Source of the DNA: JANQEU01 sp965601455
Lineage (GTDB): Bacteria > Bacteroidota > Bacteroidia > Cytophagales > Cyclobacteriaceae
NCBI GenBank assembly: GCA_965601455.1
Contig: OZ271831.1
Location: 3,534,001 to 3,598,000, forward strand
DNA length: 64,000 nucleotides
Direction: 5' to 3'
Shown: positions 54,324 to 62,875 of the stretch, piece by piece
Layout of the letters: the number at the start of each line of letters is the position of its first letter
Numbering within the stretch: the first letter of the stretch is position 1
The notes under the pieces: generated by a model
Told to the model about the DNA's origin: nothing
The model's input: only the letters and a program-made list of their open reading frames with translations
Databases searched by the model: none
Translations under genes and position numbers: made by a program

Positions 54324-55205
54324 ATGCTGAAAGAGATCTCAGTATTCACCCAGCAGTTAGATGACCTCGGTTATGTTGTCGAGGAAGAATTGGCAACTAT
54401 TCTCCAGCTGATGTTGAAGCTTAGAAAACCACTTCTTCTGGAAGGTCACCCGGGTGTTGGCAAAACGGAGGCAGCAAAAATTCTTGCCAGCCACCTGGAT
54501 ACTGAGATCATTCGTCTTCAGTGTTACGAAGGCCTGGATGTAAACTCAGCCGTTTACGAATGGAATTACCAAAAGCAACTGCTTTCCATTAAGACGCATG
54601 AGAAAGAAGACCTTACCGCCGAGCAAACCGAAGCTCATATTTTCGGTGAGGATTTCCTTCTTAAAAGACCACTACTAAAAGCCATTACAGCAAGTGAAAA
54701 ACCACCCGTTCTATTGATAGATGAAATAGATCGGGCTGATGAAGAATTTGAAGCGTTCCTGCTGGAACTGCTTTCTGATTTCCAAATGACGATTCCGGAA
54801 TTTGGAACGATAACTGCTGTTCATCGGCCGGTTGTTATTCTTACTTCCAACCGAACAAGAGAACTAAGTGACGCCCTAAAAAGACGTTGCCTTTACCATT
54901 GGGTAAATTATCCATCCCTTGATAAGGAATTGGAGATCATTCACAAACACTATCCAAAAATTGGAGAAGAATTAGCTGCTGACATTATACATTTCGTCCA
55001 CTATCTACGGTCACAGAAACTTAACAAGATACCTGGAATCGCAGAAACCCTGGATTGGACAAGCGGATTAATCGCATTAGGTGCGGAAGAATTAAATGCC
55101 CAAAGCATTTCTCATACGCTAGGCTGTATTCTTAAGTCCGACGACGACATTACTTCTCTTAAAAGACTGGACCTTGACGAGGTCCTTGCGGAATCTAAAC
55201 TGTAA
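54324..55205 (+). CDS. coxD: MoxR-type AAA+ ATPase, CoxD
   Basis: A 293-residue AAA+ ATPase. Walker A is 'GHPGVGKT' (41-48) and Walker B 'VLLIDEIDRADEEFEAFLLELL'; the sensor 'VVILTSNRTRELSDALKRRCLYHW' follows. In Oligotropha CoxD is needed to build the Cu-S-Mo centre of CODH, probably by unfolding the apoenzyme. It shares one base with coxE, so both act as a MoxR-VWA pair. Confidence 0.92.
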   Translation: MLKEISVFTQQLDDLGYVVEEELATILQLMLKLRKPLLLEGHPGVGKTEAAKILASHLDTEIIRLQCYEGLDVNSAVYEWNYQKQLLSIKTHEKEDLTAEQTEAHIFGEDFLLKRPLLKAITASEKPPVLLIDEIDRADEEFEAFLLELLSDFQMTIPEFGTITAVHRPVVILTSNRTRELSDALKRRCLYHWVNYPSLDKELEIIHKHYPKIGEELAADIIHFVHYLRSQKLNKIPGIAETLDWTSGLIALGAEELNAQSISHTLGCILKSDDDITSLKRLDLDEVLAESKL

Positions 55206-56347
55206 TGGCACGCTGGCACTTCTCCAATCAGTCCTCTATAGAGAAGGCGGTTGTTGAATTCAGCAGCTATTGCCGATCCCATGATCTCTCTGTTGGCATT
55301 AGCCACACAAAAGAAGCACTGGAACTGTCCCGATCAGGATTTATCTACGACCGTAATACCTTTAAATACGCTCTCCGATCACTATTTTGCCAGGCACCCT
55401 CCCAATATCCTGTCTTTAATCATGCGTTTGAAACATACTGGAGTAATACAAATTCACACGTTGAGAGTAGAGTATCCAAAAAGAATCGAACAAATATTCA
55501 GAAACAATCTAAAGGTTCGGTGGTAATGCTCGGATTCGGTGAAAGTAACGAAAGTAAGGAAGACGAAGCAAAGAATACTTCCGGGGCAAATGCCGTTCAG
55601 GCATTGAAGAAGACTGACTTTTCGAAACTCTCCGAAATGGAAAGTAGGGAACTGGAGGAAATCGCTGACAAGTTATTTCAACAGCTAAACCTGAAGCTGA
55701 AAAGAAGGTATCGTGTCGAAAAAAAAGGACTTCCTGACATAAGGAAAACGATTCGTCAAAATATTCGCAACGGTGGCAACTTCCTGGATCTGGTGAAAAA
55801 GAATAAAAGAAAGGAGAAGTTGAAGCTAATTGTGATGTTGGATGTAAGCGGATCCATGGACAAGTATTCCTTTTATCTGCTTAAATTTATATGGTCATTG
55901 AAAACGAATTTTGATCGTATTGAAACTTTTATTTTCAGTACTAGTCTGATTCGAATCACTGACATGATCGATGAAAAACAAATGGAATCCGCTCTCCATA
56001 CACTTAGCGCTCAAGTAAACAATTGGTCCAGTGGAACGAAAATTGGCGAGTGTATTCAATCCTTTAATGAAAAATATGCCTACGATGCGATGCATGGTAG
56101 AAACATAACGATAATTCTAAGTGATGGCCTTGATACAGGAGAGCCTGAACTCCTTTCGGATGAGCTGAAAAAGCTAAAACTCAGGACTAAAAAATTGATC
56201 TGGTTAAATCCACTGAAAGGGCATCAGGATTACCAACCGCTTGCTAAGGGAATGAAGGCTGCTATGCCGGAGATTGATTCATTTTCGTCTGCCCACAGCC
56301 TCGATAGTTTATTGGAACTTGAAAAAATCCTTGAAAATGTCAACTAA
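55205..56347 (+). CDS. coxE: VWA domain protein CoxE
   Basis: A 380-residue protein with a C-terminal VWA domain. The metal-ion-dependent adhesion site is 'DVSGSMD' (213-219), preceded by the CoxE-type region 'RYRVEKKGLPDIRKTIRQNIRNGGNFLDL' (in pieces). CoxE works with CoxD in insertion of copper into CODH. The start overlaps coxD by one base and its stop overlaps coxF by 11 bp. Length is normal for CoxE. Confidence 0.92.
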   Translation: MARWHFSNQSSIEKAVVEFSSYCRSHDLSVGISHTKEALELSRSGFIYDRNTFKYALRSLFCQAPSQYPVFNHAFETYWSNTNSHVESRVSKKNRTNIQKQSKGSVVMLGFGESNESKEDEAKNTSGANAVQALKKTDFSKLSEMESRELEEIADKLFQQLNLKLKRRYRVEKKGLPDIRKTIRQNIRNGGNFLDLVKKNKRKEKLKLIVMLDVSGSMDKYSFYLLKFIWSLKTNFDRIETFIFSTSLIRITDMIDEKQMESALHTLSAQVNNWSSGTKIGECIQSFNEKYAYDAMHGRNITIILSDGLDTGEPELLSDELKKLKLRTKKLIWLNPLKGHQDYQPLAKGMKAAMPEIDSFSSAHSLDSLLELEKILENVN

Positions 56348-57302
56348 CATTTTTAATCTTTCTACAGAATATGATGATCTGGAGGAGCCAGCTGCTCTTG
56401 CCATGATTGTTAAGAGAGTTGCCCCAACATCTGGTAAACCTGGAGATAAAGCAATAGTAACCTCCTCCGGTGAGGTTAAAGGATGGATCGGTGGAGGGTG
56501 TACAAAAGGAATCGTTATCAAAGAGGCGATGGCTGCTATAGCTGAACAAAAACCTCGATTGGTCATCATTGACCAAAATGAACCCATTCCAAGCACACCA
56601 GATGTCAAATATTATACCATGACTTGCCAAAGCGGAGGTGCTGTGGAAGTCTATATCGAACCCATCATGCAAACCGACAAACTACTTATCATCGGTAGAT
56701 CACACATTGCTCAGTCACTTTGCAAGATTGCCAAAGCGGCCGACTTCAACGTTACGATTGCCATGGATCAAAATGAGGACGAAATGTTCGAGAATGCTGA
56801 TCACTTTGTAAAAATTTCCGATCTGGATAATTACAAACACGGTAAGGATTCATTTGTCGTCGTATGTACGCAAGGAGAAAATGATGAAGTAAGCTTACAA
56901 AAAGCCATCGATATGAATCCCGGATACCTATCCTTTGTCGCAAGTAGAAGGAAGGCTAACGGTGTTTATAATACCATAAAGAAAATGGGCGTAACCATTG
57001 ACCAACTGAAAACAATAAAAACGCCAGCCGGAATAGACATTAAAGCCAAAACCCCTCAGGAAGTGGCAATCTCCATTCTTGCGGAAATTGTGGAACACAA
57101 ACGTTCTGAAGACAAGGTTGAGGAGCCATTGGAAATGACCGAGGCTTTCAATGACAATCTTTACATTAACCCTGTATGTAAGATTCCGGTACAGAAAGAC
57201 ACAGCAAAGCACGTACTGGAATACAAAGGTGAGAAAGTTTACTTCTGTTGCGATGGTTGCAAGGAATCCTTTGAGAAGGACCCTGCTGCGTACATCAACT
57301 AA
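56337..57302 (+). CDS. coxF: CoxF-like XdhC protein fused to a C-terminal YHS domain
   Basis: A 321-residue fusion. Residues 1-90 are the XdhC_CoxI domain ('GKPGDKAIVTSSGEVKGWIGGGC', in pieces, with Cys55); about 110-255 is the XdhC Rossmann domain ('LLIIGRSHIAQSLCKIAKAADF'); residues 278-321 are a YHS domain, 'NPVCKIPVQ' (Cys281) and 'YFCCDGCKESFEKDP' (Cys304, Cys305, Cys308). YHS domains are found in copper and heavy-metal proteins such as CopA-type ATPases, so the tail may carry copper. The ATG at 56337 inside coxE is preferred; an upstream ATG at 56274 is part of coxE. Confidence 0.85.
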   Translation: MSTNIFNLSTEYDDLEEPAALAMIVKRVAPTSGKPGDKAIVTSSGEVKGWIGGGCTKGIVIKEAMAAIAEQKPRLVIIDQNEPIPSTPDVKYYTMTCQSGGAVEVYIEPIMQTDKLLIIGRSHIAQSLCKIAKAADFNVTIAMDQNEDEMFENADHFVKISDLDNYKHGKDSFVVVCTQGENDEVSLQKAIDMNPGYLSFVASRRKANGVYNTIKKMGVTIDQLKTIKTPAGIDIKAKTPQEVAISILAEIVEHKRSEDKVEEPLEMTEAFNDNLYINPVCKIPVQKDTAKHVLEYKGEKVYFCCDGCKESFEKDPAAYIN

Positions 57303-57634
57303 GCTTTGGTTTCAAATACTTTCTTGGCAGGTAGCCACTTATCTCCTTTTGGAGTAGTAGGCAATGCTTGTTGATATTTCCACATCAACTCTTCCCATTC
57401 CAGGACTTTTGGATTCGTGTCATCCATTTTCTTCTTTCTTTCTAGAGAAAAGTCATCATCCGTATCAGCAATCAAGAACAATCTATTCTCCACCCGGTAT
57501 ATTTCCATATGACGAATGCCGGAATCATATAGGCTTTCAATAATCTCCGGCCATACATTTTGATGATATTCCTCGTATTCAGCAATGAGTTTAGGGTCAT
57601 CCTTTAGATCGAGAGCCATACAAAAACGTTTCAT
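57299..57634 (-). CDS. L-rhamnose/L-fucose mutarotase family protein
   Basis: A 111-residue protein with the RhaM pattern: 'MKRFCMALDLKDDPKLIAEYEEYHQNVWPEI' (in pieces, with His21-type catalytic residue), 'GIRHMEIYRVENRLFLIADTDDDF' and 'KVLEWEELMWKYQQALP'. The start at 57634 replaces a longer frame from 57685. Given the fucose-type permease and dehydrogenase upstream on the same strand, the substrate may be L-fucose rather than L-rhamnose. Its stop overlaps the coxF stop by 4 bp. Confidence 0.85.
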   Translation of the reverse strand: MKRFCMALDLKDDPKLIAEYEEYHQNVWPEIIESLYDSGIRHMEIYRVENRLFLIADTDDDFSLERKKKMDDTNPKVLEWEELMWKYQQALPTTPKGDKWLPAKKVFETKA

Positions 57635-57707
57635 GAAGGCAAGATAATCGGCTATTCGGATAAATGAGGGAAAAGAGGAAAGCACAATTAAGTAATCTGA
57701 TGACGGG

Positions 57708-58289
57708 TCAGTACTGAATTTCCATAGTAGTAACTACTATTACATCTCCCTCTTCCTGGTATGTTTCCTCCGAAATTCTTTTGAAACTCTTCATAGGCTT
57801 GCCGCAGACATTCAAAACACCCATAAATCCGCCCTCTAAGGTCCATATGTACCATTTACTATATTGACTTGGGACATGAATCTTTGATATACAAATTCCT
57901 AAGTCGTTTGATTCAATTGACATTCTAGTATAATCTGAATACGCCTTGTCAATGCTTGGTACTTTTGAGAGAACTCGTTGAGCTCCTCCAACTTTCATGA
58001 AAAATCGATAAACACCATTCATATCAATTTCCAGGTGAAACCGGGTAAACTCAATCACAAATTCTCGAAGACTCATATTGGAGGCTTCGGCAGCCAGCTC
58101 ATGCATGGCGATGTATCGGTCGACCGGATACCAGGACGAAGGCAGAATCTTTCCTGAGGAGGATAGTTCAACTTTTTTTACCAAATGGATGAAGTAGGCT
58201 TCTCCAATTTTCTGATTGACAAATCTTTGGAAGTTTCGTACAGCAGTTCCCTTAATATGATGTCTTGTTTGTTTGTCTAAGGCTGTCAT
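57708..58289 (-). CDS. DUF2378/TIGR02265-like protein, copy 3 of 3
   Basis: A 193-residue protein; the ATG at 58289 gives the same beginning (MTA) as its two neighbours. Shared family pattern: 'IKGTAVRNFQRFV', 'SSWYPVDRYIAM', 'GVYRFFMKVGGAQRVLSKVPSIDKAYSDY' (in pieces), and the end 'EGGFMGVLNVCGKPMKSF'. This is like a family described from Myxobacteria whose function is unknown and which resembles the heme-NO-binding/4-vinyl-reductase fold. The gene follows copy 2 by 1 bp. A single well-placed Cys in 'CGKPM' is common to all three. Confidence 0.65.
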   Translation of the reverse strand: MTALDKQTRHHIKGTAVRNFQRFVNQKIGEAYFIHLVKKVELSSSGKILPSSWYPVDRYIAMHELAAEASNMSLREFVIEFTRFHLEIDMNGVYRFFMKVGGAQRVLSKVPSIDKAYSDYTRMSIESNDLGICISKIHVPSQYSKWYIWTLEGGFMGVLNVCGKPMKSFKRISEETYQEEGDVIVVTTMEIQY

Positions 58290-58290
58290 T

Positions 58291-58872
58291 TCAGTAGGTA
58301 ACTTTAAAATTTGTACTCGATAAACTTTCTCCATCCTTTTCAAATACTACCTGGTCTATTAGCTCAAAGTTTTTCATCGGTTGATGGCATGTATTCAATA
58401 CTCCTTTAATGGATCCTTCATTTATATGCATGGTGAATTCAGCAAGGTGTTCAGGACAAGTGCTTTTGGCAATATGAATACCTTTTGCATTCTCAAGTGT
58501 GTCATAAACATGATAGTTAGTATACGCCTTAACCATTTGCGATGAACTGGCCAATACTCTCTCCGCACCACCTAATCTCATGAAGAACTTATACACTCCC
58601 TTTAAATCCGTTTCGAGATTATGCCTGGCAAACTCTACCGTTAATTCTTTCAGGCTTATACCCAGATCCTTAGCTGCTTGCATAAAAATGAGTAGGCTTT
58701 TTTCTCCATCATACCAGGAAGATTTGACTATTAAATTACCTGACCCAAATTCGATTTTACGAGCTATTTCCAGGTAATAACCGTCATACATTCTAGCGTC
58801 TACGTAGGACCTTAAATTCGCTATCACAGTCCCCTTCACAAGGTATTTACCCTTTTCTATTAATGCTGTCAT
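58291..58872 (-). CDS. DUF2378/TIGR02265-like protein, copy 2 of 3
   Basis: A 193-residue paralogue of the flanking genes, with 'LVKGTVIANLRSYVD', 'KSSWYDGEKSLLIFM', 'GVYKFFMRLGGAERVLASSSQ' (in pieces) and 'NEGSIKGVLNTCHQPMKNF'. Two Cys are near the C-terminus, 'STCPEHL' and 'NTCHQPM'. The copies differ over most of their length, so the duplication is not recent. One base separates it from copy 1 and one from copy 3, so a single transcript is likely. No function known. Confidence 0.65.
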   Translation of the reverse strand: MTALIEKGKYLVKGTVIANLRSYVDARMYDGYYLEIARKIEFGSGNLIVKSSWYDGEKSLLIFMQAAKDLGISLKELTVEFARHNLETDLKGVYKFFMRLGGAERVLASSSQMVKAYTNYHVYDTLENAKGIHIAKSTCPEHLAEFTMHINEGSIKGVLNTCHQPMKNFELIDQVVFEKDGESLSSTNFKVTY

Positions 58873-58873
58873 T

Positions 58874-59443
58874 CTAATACTTCACTTCTATAGTTATGTA
58901 GGCCATTTCCTGTACTACATTCTTCTTAACAATCTTAAACCCCACAATTGGATTGCCGCAAACCTGTAGAATTCCTGATATAGCCCCTTCCGCAGAACAA
59001 ATCCACCAATCTGAGATTTCATCTGGACAACTATAAGTAACCTTAATATACCCCGATTGATTATCGTTGATTTCGACAGAAATGAAGTCAGCATATGTTC
59101 TCGAAATGATCGGTAGTTTACTCAATACAAGTTTTGCTCCACCTACTCTCAGAAATAACTTGTAAATACCCAGAAGATCGACTTCCAAAACATAACGAGC
59201 AGCATTTTTTGTCACTTCACAATGAGAGATTTTTTCATGGTTTGCAACTAGTTCTATCATTTGAATTAGGAATCTGACATCATACCACTTTGAAGGAAAT
59301 AGAAATCGACCATTCGGAAGATTTACTTTACTGACTATTCCGTCATAAAACTCATGGCCAATTGTGTTCTCCACATATTTTCGAAAATTGACCATTCCCG
59401 TACCCTTGACATGATACTTACTAGTGGCTTCGGTTGCAGTCAT
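58874..59443 (-). CDS. DUF2378/TIGR02265-like protein, copy 1 of 3
   Basis: A 189-residue paralogue: 'HVKGTGMVNFRKYVENTIG', 'PSKWYDVRFLIQM', 'GIYKLFLRVGGAKLVLSKLP' and 'EGAISGILQVCGNPIVGF'. 'YSCPDEISDWW' parallels the Cys-Pro of copy 2. It is the first gene of the trio and may have its own promoter in the 161-bp spacer from the permease. All three have the same order of motifs, indicating an internal family expansion. Confidence 0.65.
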   Translation of the reverse strand: MTATEATSKYHVKGTGMVNFRKYVENTIGHEFYDGIVSKVNLPNGRFLFPSKWYDVRFLIQMIELVANHEKISHCEVTKNAARYVLEVDLLGIYKLFLRVGGAKLVLSKLPIISRTYADFISVEINDNQSGYIKVTYSCPDEISDWWICSAEGAISGILQVCGNPIVGFKIVKKNVVQEMAYITIEVKY

Positions 59444-59604
59444 ATCATTCTTGAATGTTCACCAAGCATGATAGGCGATAGAGGTTTGAATCACCAAATC
59501 AAACCATCTACAAAGAGTCTACAATAGGGATTTTAACAACATCATAGATAATGGTTCTATCTTATCCCCAGGCTTAGATTGAATTAAGGAAGTGAGCTCC
59601 AATA

Positions 59605-60861
59605 TTAAGTCAATGACCTGATTTCAGTCTTGAATCTTGCGTAATAAACAATAACAAGAAAGCAAACCATAGGTACTAAGTAAGACAGGTTGATGCTTTG
59701 AGTTAAATCCGATAACTGGCCTTGAATCATTGGAAAAAAAGCTCCTCCGACGATACCGATAATCAATCCCGATCCTCCCAGTTTTCGATCCTCCCCCAAT
59801 CCCTGTGAAGCCAATCCAAAGATGGTAGGAAACATTAGCGACATACATCCGGAAATACCTACCAGGGCTAATACTCCGGTAATACCATCAGCGAAAGCCA
59901 CAACAAGACAAAATACTACTGCCAGCAAAGACAATGATGTCAATAATTTTTTCGCTGAATAGTAATTCAATAGCCAGGTACATACGAAACGGGAAACGAT
60001 AAACAGAATCAATGCAGCCATATAATAGTCCGAAGCCTGTTCCTCGTTAATCAACAACTCCTGCATAACATATCGGATGGTGAAAGACCAAACACAAATC
60101 TGTGCACCCACATAGAAGAACTGAGCAATAACCCCCCACACATAATGAGGTTGCTTAAGGAGCCGCTTGAACGTGGGAAAGAAATCGAGTCTTTTATCGC
60201 TGTCACTTGCTACAGGCATTTTATATACTGCCACTACAATCCATAAAGCCACAAGGAGGAGCGCAACACCAACATACGGCCCCATCACTGCCGATAACTC
60301 CGCCTTTTGTATGGTTTCCAACTCAACTACTGACATTGAGGCCCTCTCCTCAGCGCTTGCTTGATTCAACTGTGAAAGGATAAAAAGTTTACTCAGCAGA
60401 ACGCCTGTAATTGATCCTATTGGATTAAAAGATTGAGCAAAATTAAGTCTCAAGGTACCCGTTTCGGGCTCACCCATTGCAATTATATACGGATTTGCCG
60501 TTGTCTCAAGGATGGACAGTCCCCCAGCCAGTATAAATAAAGCCGTAAGAAAATGACCATAAACCATCGTCTGACTTGCCGGATAAAAAAGTAGGGCCCC
60601 GCTGGCAAACATTCCCAAACCCAATAAGACTCCGGTTTTGTAACTGAATCTTTTGATTAATATCGCGGCCGGTAACGCCAGACAAAAATAAGATCCGTAG
60701 AAAGCCACTTGTATCCATGAAGTCTGAAAATCTGTCATTGACATGATCTTCTTGAATGCAGCCAATAAGGTGTCCGTCATATTGTTTGCTAAGCCCCATA
60801 GAAAAAATAAAGAGGTAACTAGTATAAACGGCAGGGCATATTTTCTTGGAAACATGGACAT
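59605..60861 (-). CDS. fucP: L-fucose/H+ symporter-like sugar MFS transporter
   Basis: A 418-residue FHS-family permease with about 12 helices. 'FFLWGLANNMTDTLLAAFKK' and 'GSYFCLALPAAILIKRFSYKTG' are FucP hallmarks, as is 'ILETTANPYIIAMGEP'. The ATG at 60861 shares one base with the preceding dehydrogenase stop. It likely imports L-fucose or a related sugar across the inner membrane; other hexoses cannot be excluded. Confidence 0.88.
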   Translation of the reverse strand: MSMFPRKYALPFILVTSLFFLWGLANNMTDTLLAAFKKIMSMTDFQTSWIQVAFYGSYFCLALPAAILIKRFSYKTGVLLGLGMFASGALLFYPASQTMVYGHFLTALFILAGGLSILETTANPYIIAMGEPETGTLRLNFAQSFNPIGSITGVLLSKLFILSQLNQASAEERASMSVVELETIQKAELSAVMGPYVGVALLLVALWIVVAVYKMPVASDSDKRLDFFPTFKRLLKQPHYVWGVIAQFFYVGAQICVWSFTIRYVMQELLINEEQASDYYMAALILFIVSRFVCTWLLNYYSAKKLLTSLSLLAVVFCLVVAFADGITGVLALVGISGCMSLMFPTIFGLASQGLGEDRKLGGSGLIIGIVGGAFFPMIQGQLSDLTQSINLSYLVPMVCFLVIVYYARFKTEIRSLT

Positions 60862-61649
60862 TACGTTAATATTGAAAGAGCCCTATCCAAATGAACATAC
60901 CCTCCATCAACAAAATGCAACTGACCGGTGGTATGAGAAGCTCTATCGGACAATAGGAAAACCGCAAGATCCGCGATTTCCGATGGTTTCGTCATGCGAC
61001 TTTCAAGTGGAATCCTTTTGCTGATTTCTTGCAGCTTTTCCTCAGGGTCATCGAATTTCTTTACCCAGTTCTCATACATGGGAGTTAGCACTTCACTTGG
61101 AAGAATAGCATTCACCCTGATCTTATATTTTAAGAGTTCCACCGCCCATTCTCTCGTCAGAGCAAGTTGTGCTCCTTTTGCAGCGGCATATCCCGATGTT
61201 CCACCTTGCCCGGTAATTGCGGTTTTAGAACTTATGTTAATGATAGAACCAGCCGTCTCTTTCAAATAAGGAAGAGCGTAATGCACTACATTATAATAGT
61301 GCTGAAGGTTGTTAATAACTGATTCTTTGAAGCCTTCAGGAGTACCATTCTCCAGCCCTACCCCATCGTTCAATCCAGCATTATTGACGATACCATCAAT
61401 TCTTGAATAAATCCCATAGGCTTCATCAACCAAATCTTTGCAGTTTTTTGAAACGGAAAGATCTTTCTGAACCGTAAGCAATTTCGATTCCTGTCTAACT
61501 GACTGGCCCAGTTTATCAAGTGCTTCCTTTGAACGATCAGCAACCACCGGGATCGCTTTTTCCTCCAGTAATTGATTGACTATGGCCTCCCCTATACCAC
61601 TAGCTCCTCCGGTTACAACTATAACTTTATTCGCAAGATGAAGATCCAT
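60861..61649 (-). CDS. SDR dehydrogenase, L-fucose dehydrogenase-like
   Basis: A 262-residue SDR with 'VVTGGASGIGEAIV', 'VNNAGLNDGVGLENG', the catalytic 'ISSKTAITGQGGTSGYAAAKGA' (Ser, Tyr, Lys) and 'RVNAILPSEVLTPMY'. The last of these fits the L-fucose/L-rhamnose dehydrogenase group. It precedes the FucP-like permease and, at a distance, the mutarotase, which together suggest the oxidative fucose route. The later lactonase and dehydratase genes were not found in the window. Confidence 0.84.
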   Translation of the reverse strand: MDLHLANKVIVVTGGASGIGEAIVNQLLEEKAIPVVADRSKEALDKLGQSVRQESKLLTVQKDLSVSKNCKDLVDEAYGIYSRIDGIVNNAGLNDGVGLENGTPEGFKESVINNLQHYYNVVHYALPYLKETAGSIINISSKTAITGQGGTSGYAAAKGAQLALTREWAVELLKYKIRVNAILPSEVLTPMYENWVKKFDDPEEKLQEISKRIPLESRMTKPSEIADLAVFLLSDRASHTTGQLHFVDGGYVHLDRALSILT

Positions 61650-61658
61650 GAAAACGGT

Positions 61659-61817
61659 TTACTTGCGTAGGGTGAAAAGCAGTAAGGCGTAAGCACCCAC
61701 TACAAACCAAAACTTATAGTTGAACAAGTTCGGGATTACATCCAGCTCCATCAAAACAATGGACAAAACAATGACTATGGAAATTAGACGGAGTAGGTTC
61801 TTAGTACTATTTGACAT
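61659..61817 (-). CDS. Small membrane protein, 52 residues
   Basis: A short frame beginning ATG at 61817 and ending TAA, 9 bp before the dehydrogenase start. The protein has two hydrophobic segments ('LLRLISIVIVLSIVLMEL' and 'FVVGAYALLLFTL') and a basic end. The close spacing and same strand suggest it belongs to the sugar operon. Small proteins of this kind are often missed by gene finders. No function known. Confidence 0.6.
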   Translation of the reverse strand: MSNSTKNLLRLISIVIVLSIVLMELDVIPNLFNYKFWFVVGAYALLLFTLRK

Positions 61818-61877
61818 TATTAGATGCTTTTTGAGTTAGTTTATGCAATGGTACGATAAATTAGCGCCTTTTTTATC

Positions 61878-62819
61878 ATGGCAGAAATCGGTGTAGATAT
61901 TTCAAAGGCTAAATCCATTCTGGATGCTGGAGAACTGGTTGCAATTCCTACTGAGACAGTATATGGACTAGCAGGCAATTCTTTTGATCCCGAGGCAATC
62001 ATCAAGATCTTTGAAGTGAAAAACAGGCCTCGTTTCGACCCCTTAATCTCCCATATTGATTCAATTGATAAACTTCTTAAGCTAACAACATCAATTAATC
62101 CGGTTGTGGAGGAAATAATTAACAAATTCTGGCCTGGTCCATTGACTTTGTTGATGGAGAAAAGGCCAGAGGTACCGGAGCTTCTTACATCCGGACTTCC
62201 TACGGTGGCTGTTCGATGGCCCAGGCATCCACTTATAAGAAGTCTTCTGAATGTGATTGATTATCCCCTTGCCGCACCGAGCGCCAATCCCTTCGGGTAT
62301 ATATCGCCAACAACCGCAGTCCATGTGAATGATCAGTTAGGTGACAAAATCGAATATATACTCGACGGTGGAGATTCAGATATTGGTCTGGAATCCACCA
62401 TTATCGAAATAAAAGAAAAGATAAGAATTCACCGTGCTGGTGTGATCACAGAAGCTGATTTACAACCTTTTGGAGAAGTTGAGGTCATGCAAAGTACCGA
62501 CCGCCCACAGGCTCCCGGTCAACTATCTTCTCACTACTCGCCCAGAAAAAAGGTTTTCATAGGAGATCTAGATCAACTAGCTCAAGGTTTTCCATCCGAT
62601 GAAGTAGGAATTCTATCTTTTCAGAAACCCTACAACGCAAGGTTGAATCTAATACTTACACCTAGCGGAGACCTACATGAAGCGGCAAAAAATCTATTTG
62701 GCTATTTACGCCAGCTTGATTCGTCAGATGTAACTGTAATTTTAACTGAAAGATGTCCTGATTCGGGGATTGGAGTAGCGATAAATGATCGACTAACAAG
62801 AGCTTCAATTAAAGCTTAA
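61878..62819 (+). CDS. L-threonylcarbamoyladenylate synthase, Sua5 type
   Basis: A 313-residue protein for the first step of the t6A37 tRNA modification. The YrdC domain (residues 1-195) has 'VAIPTETVYGLAGNSFDP', 'KNRPRFDPLISHI' and 'FWPGPLTLLMEK', with 'YPLAAPSANPFGYISPT'. The C-terminal Sua5 domain (about 210-313) follows 'APGQLSSHYSPRKKV', so this is the long Sua5 rather than short TsaC. It has its own short upstream region and is followed by pgk 57 bp downstream. Confidence 0.93.
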   Translation: MAEIGVDISKAKSILDAGELVAIPTETVYGLAGNSFDPEAIIKIFEVKNRPRFDPLISHIDSIDKLLKLTTSINPVVEEIINKFWPGPLTLLMEKRPEVPELLTSGLPTVAVRWPRHPLIRSLLNVIDYPLAAPSANPFGYISPTTAVHVNDQLGDKIEYILDGGDSDIGLESTIIEIKEKIRIHRAGVITEADLQPFGEVEVMQSTDRPQAPGQLSSHYSPRKKVFIGDLDQLAQGFPSDEVGILSFQKPYNARLNLILTPSGDLHEAAKNLFGYLRQLDSSDVTVILTERCPDSGIGVAINDRLTRASIKA

Positions 62820-62875
62820 GATTTTTTTGATTCACGTAAAAACCATCCAATTTCGCATTGATAAATCCATTGTAG

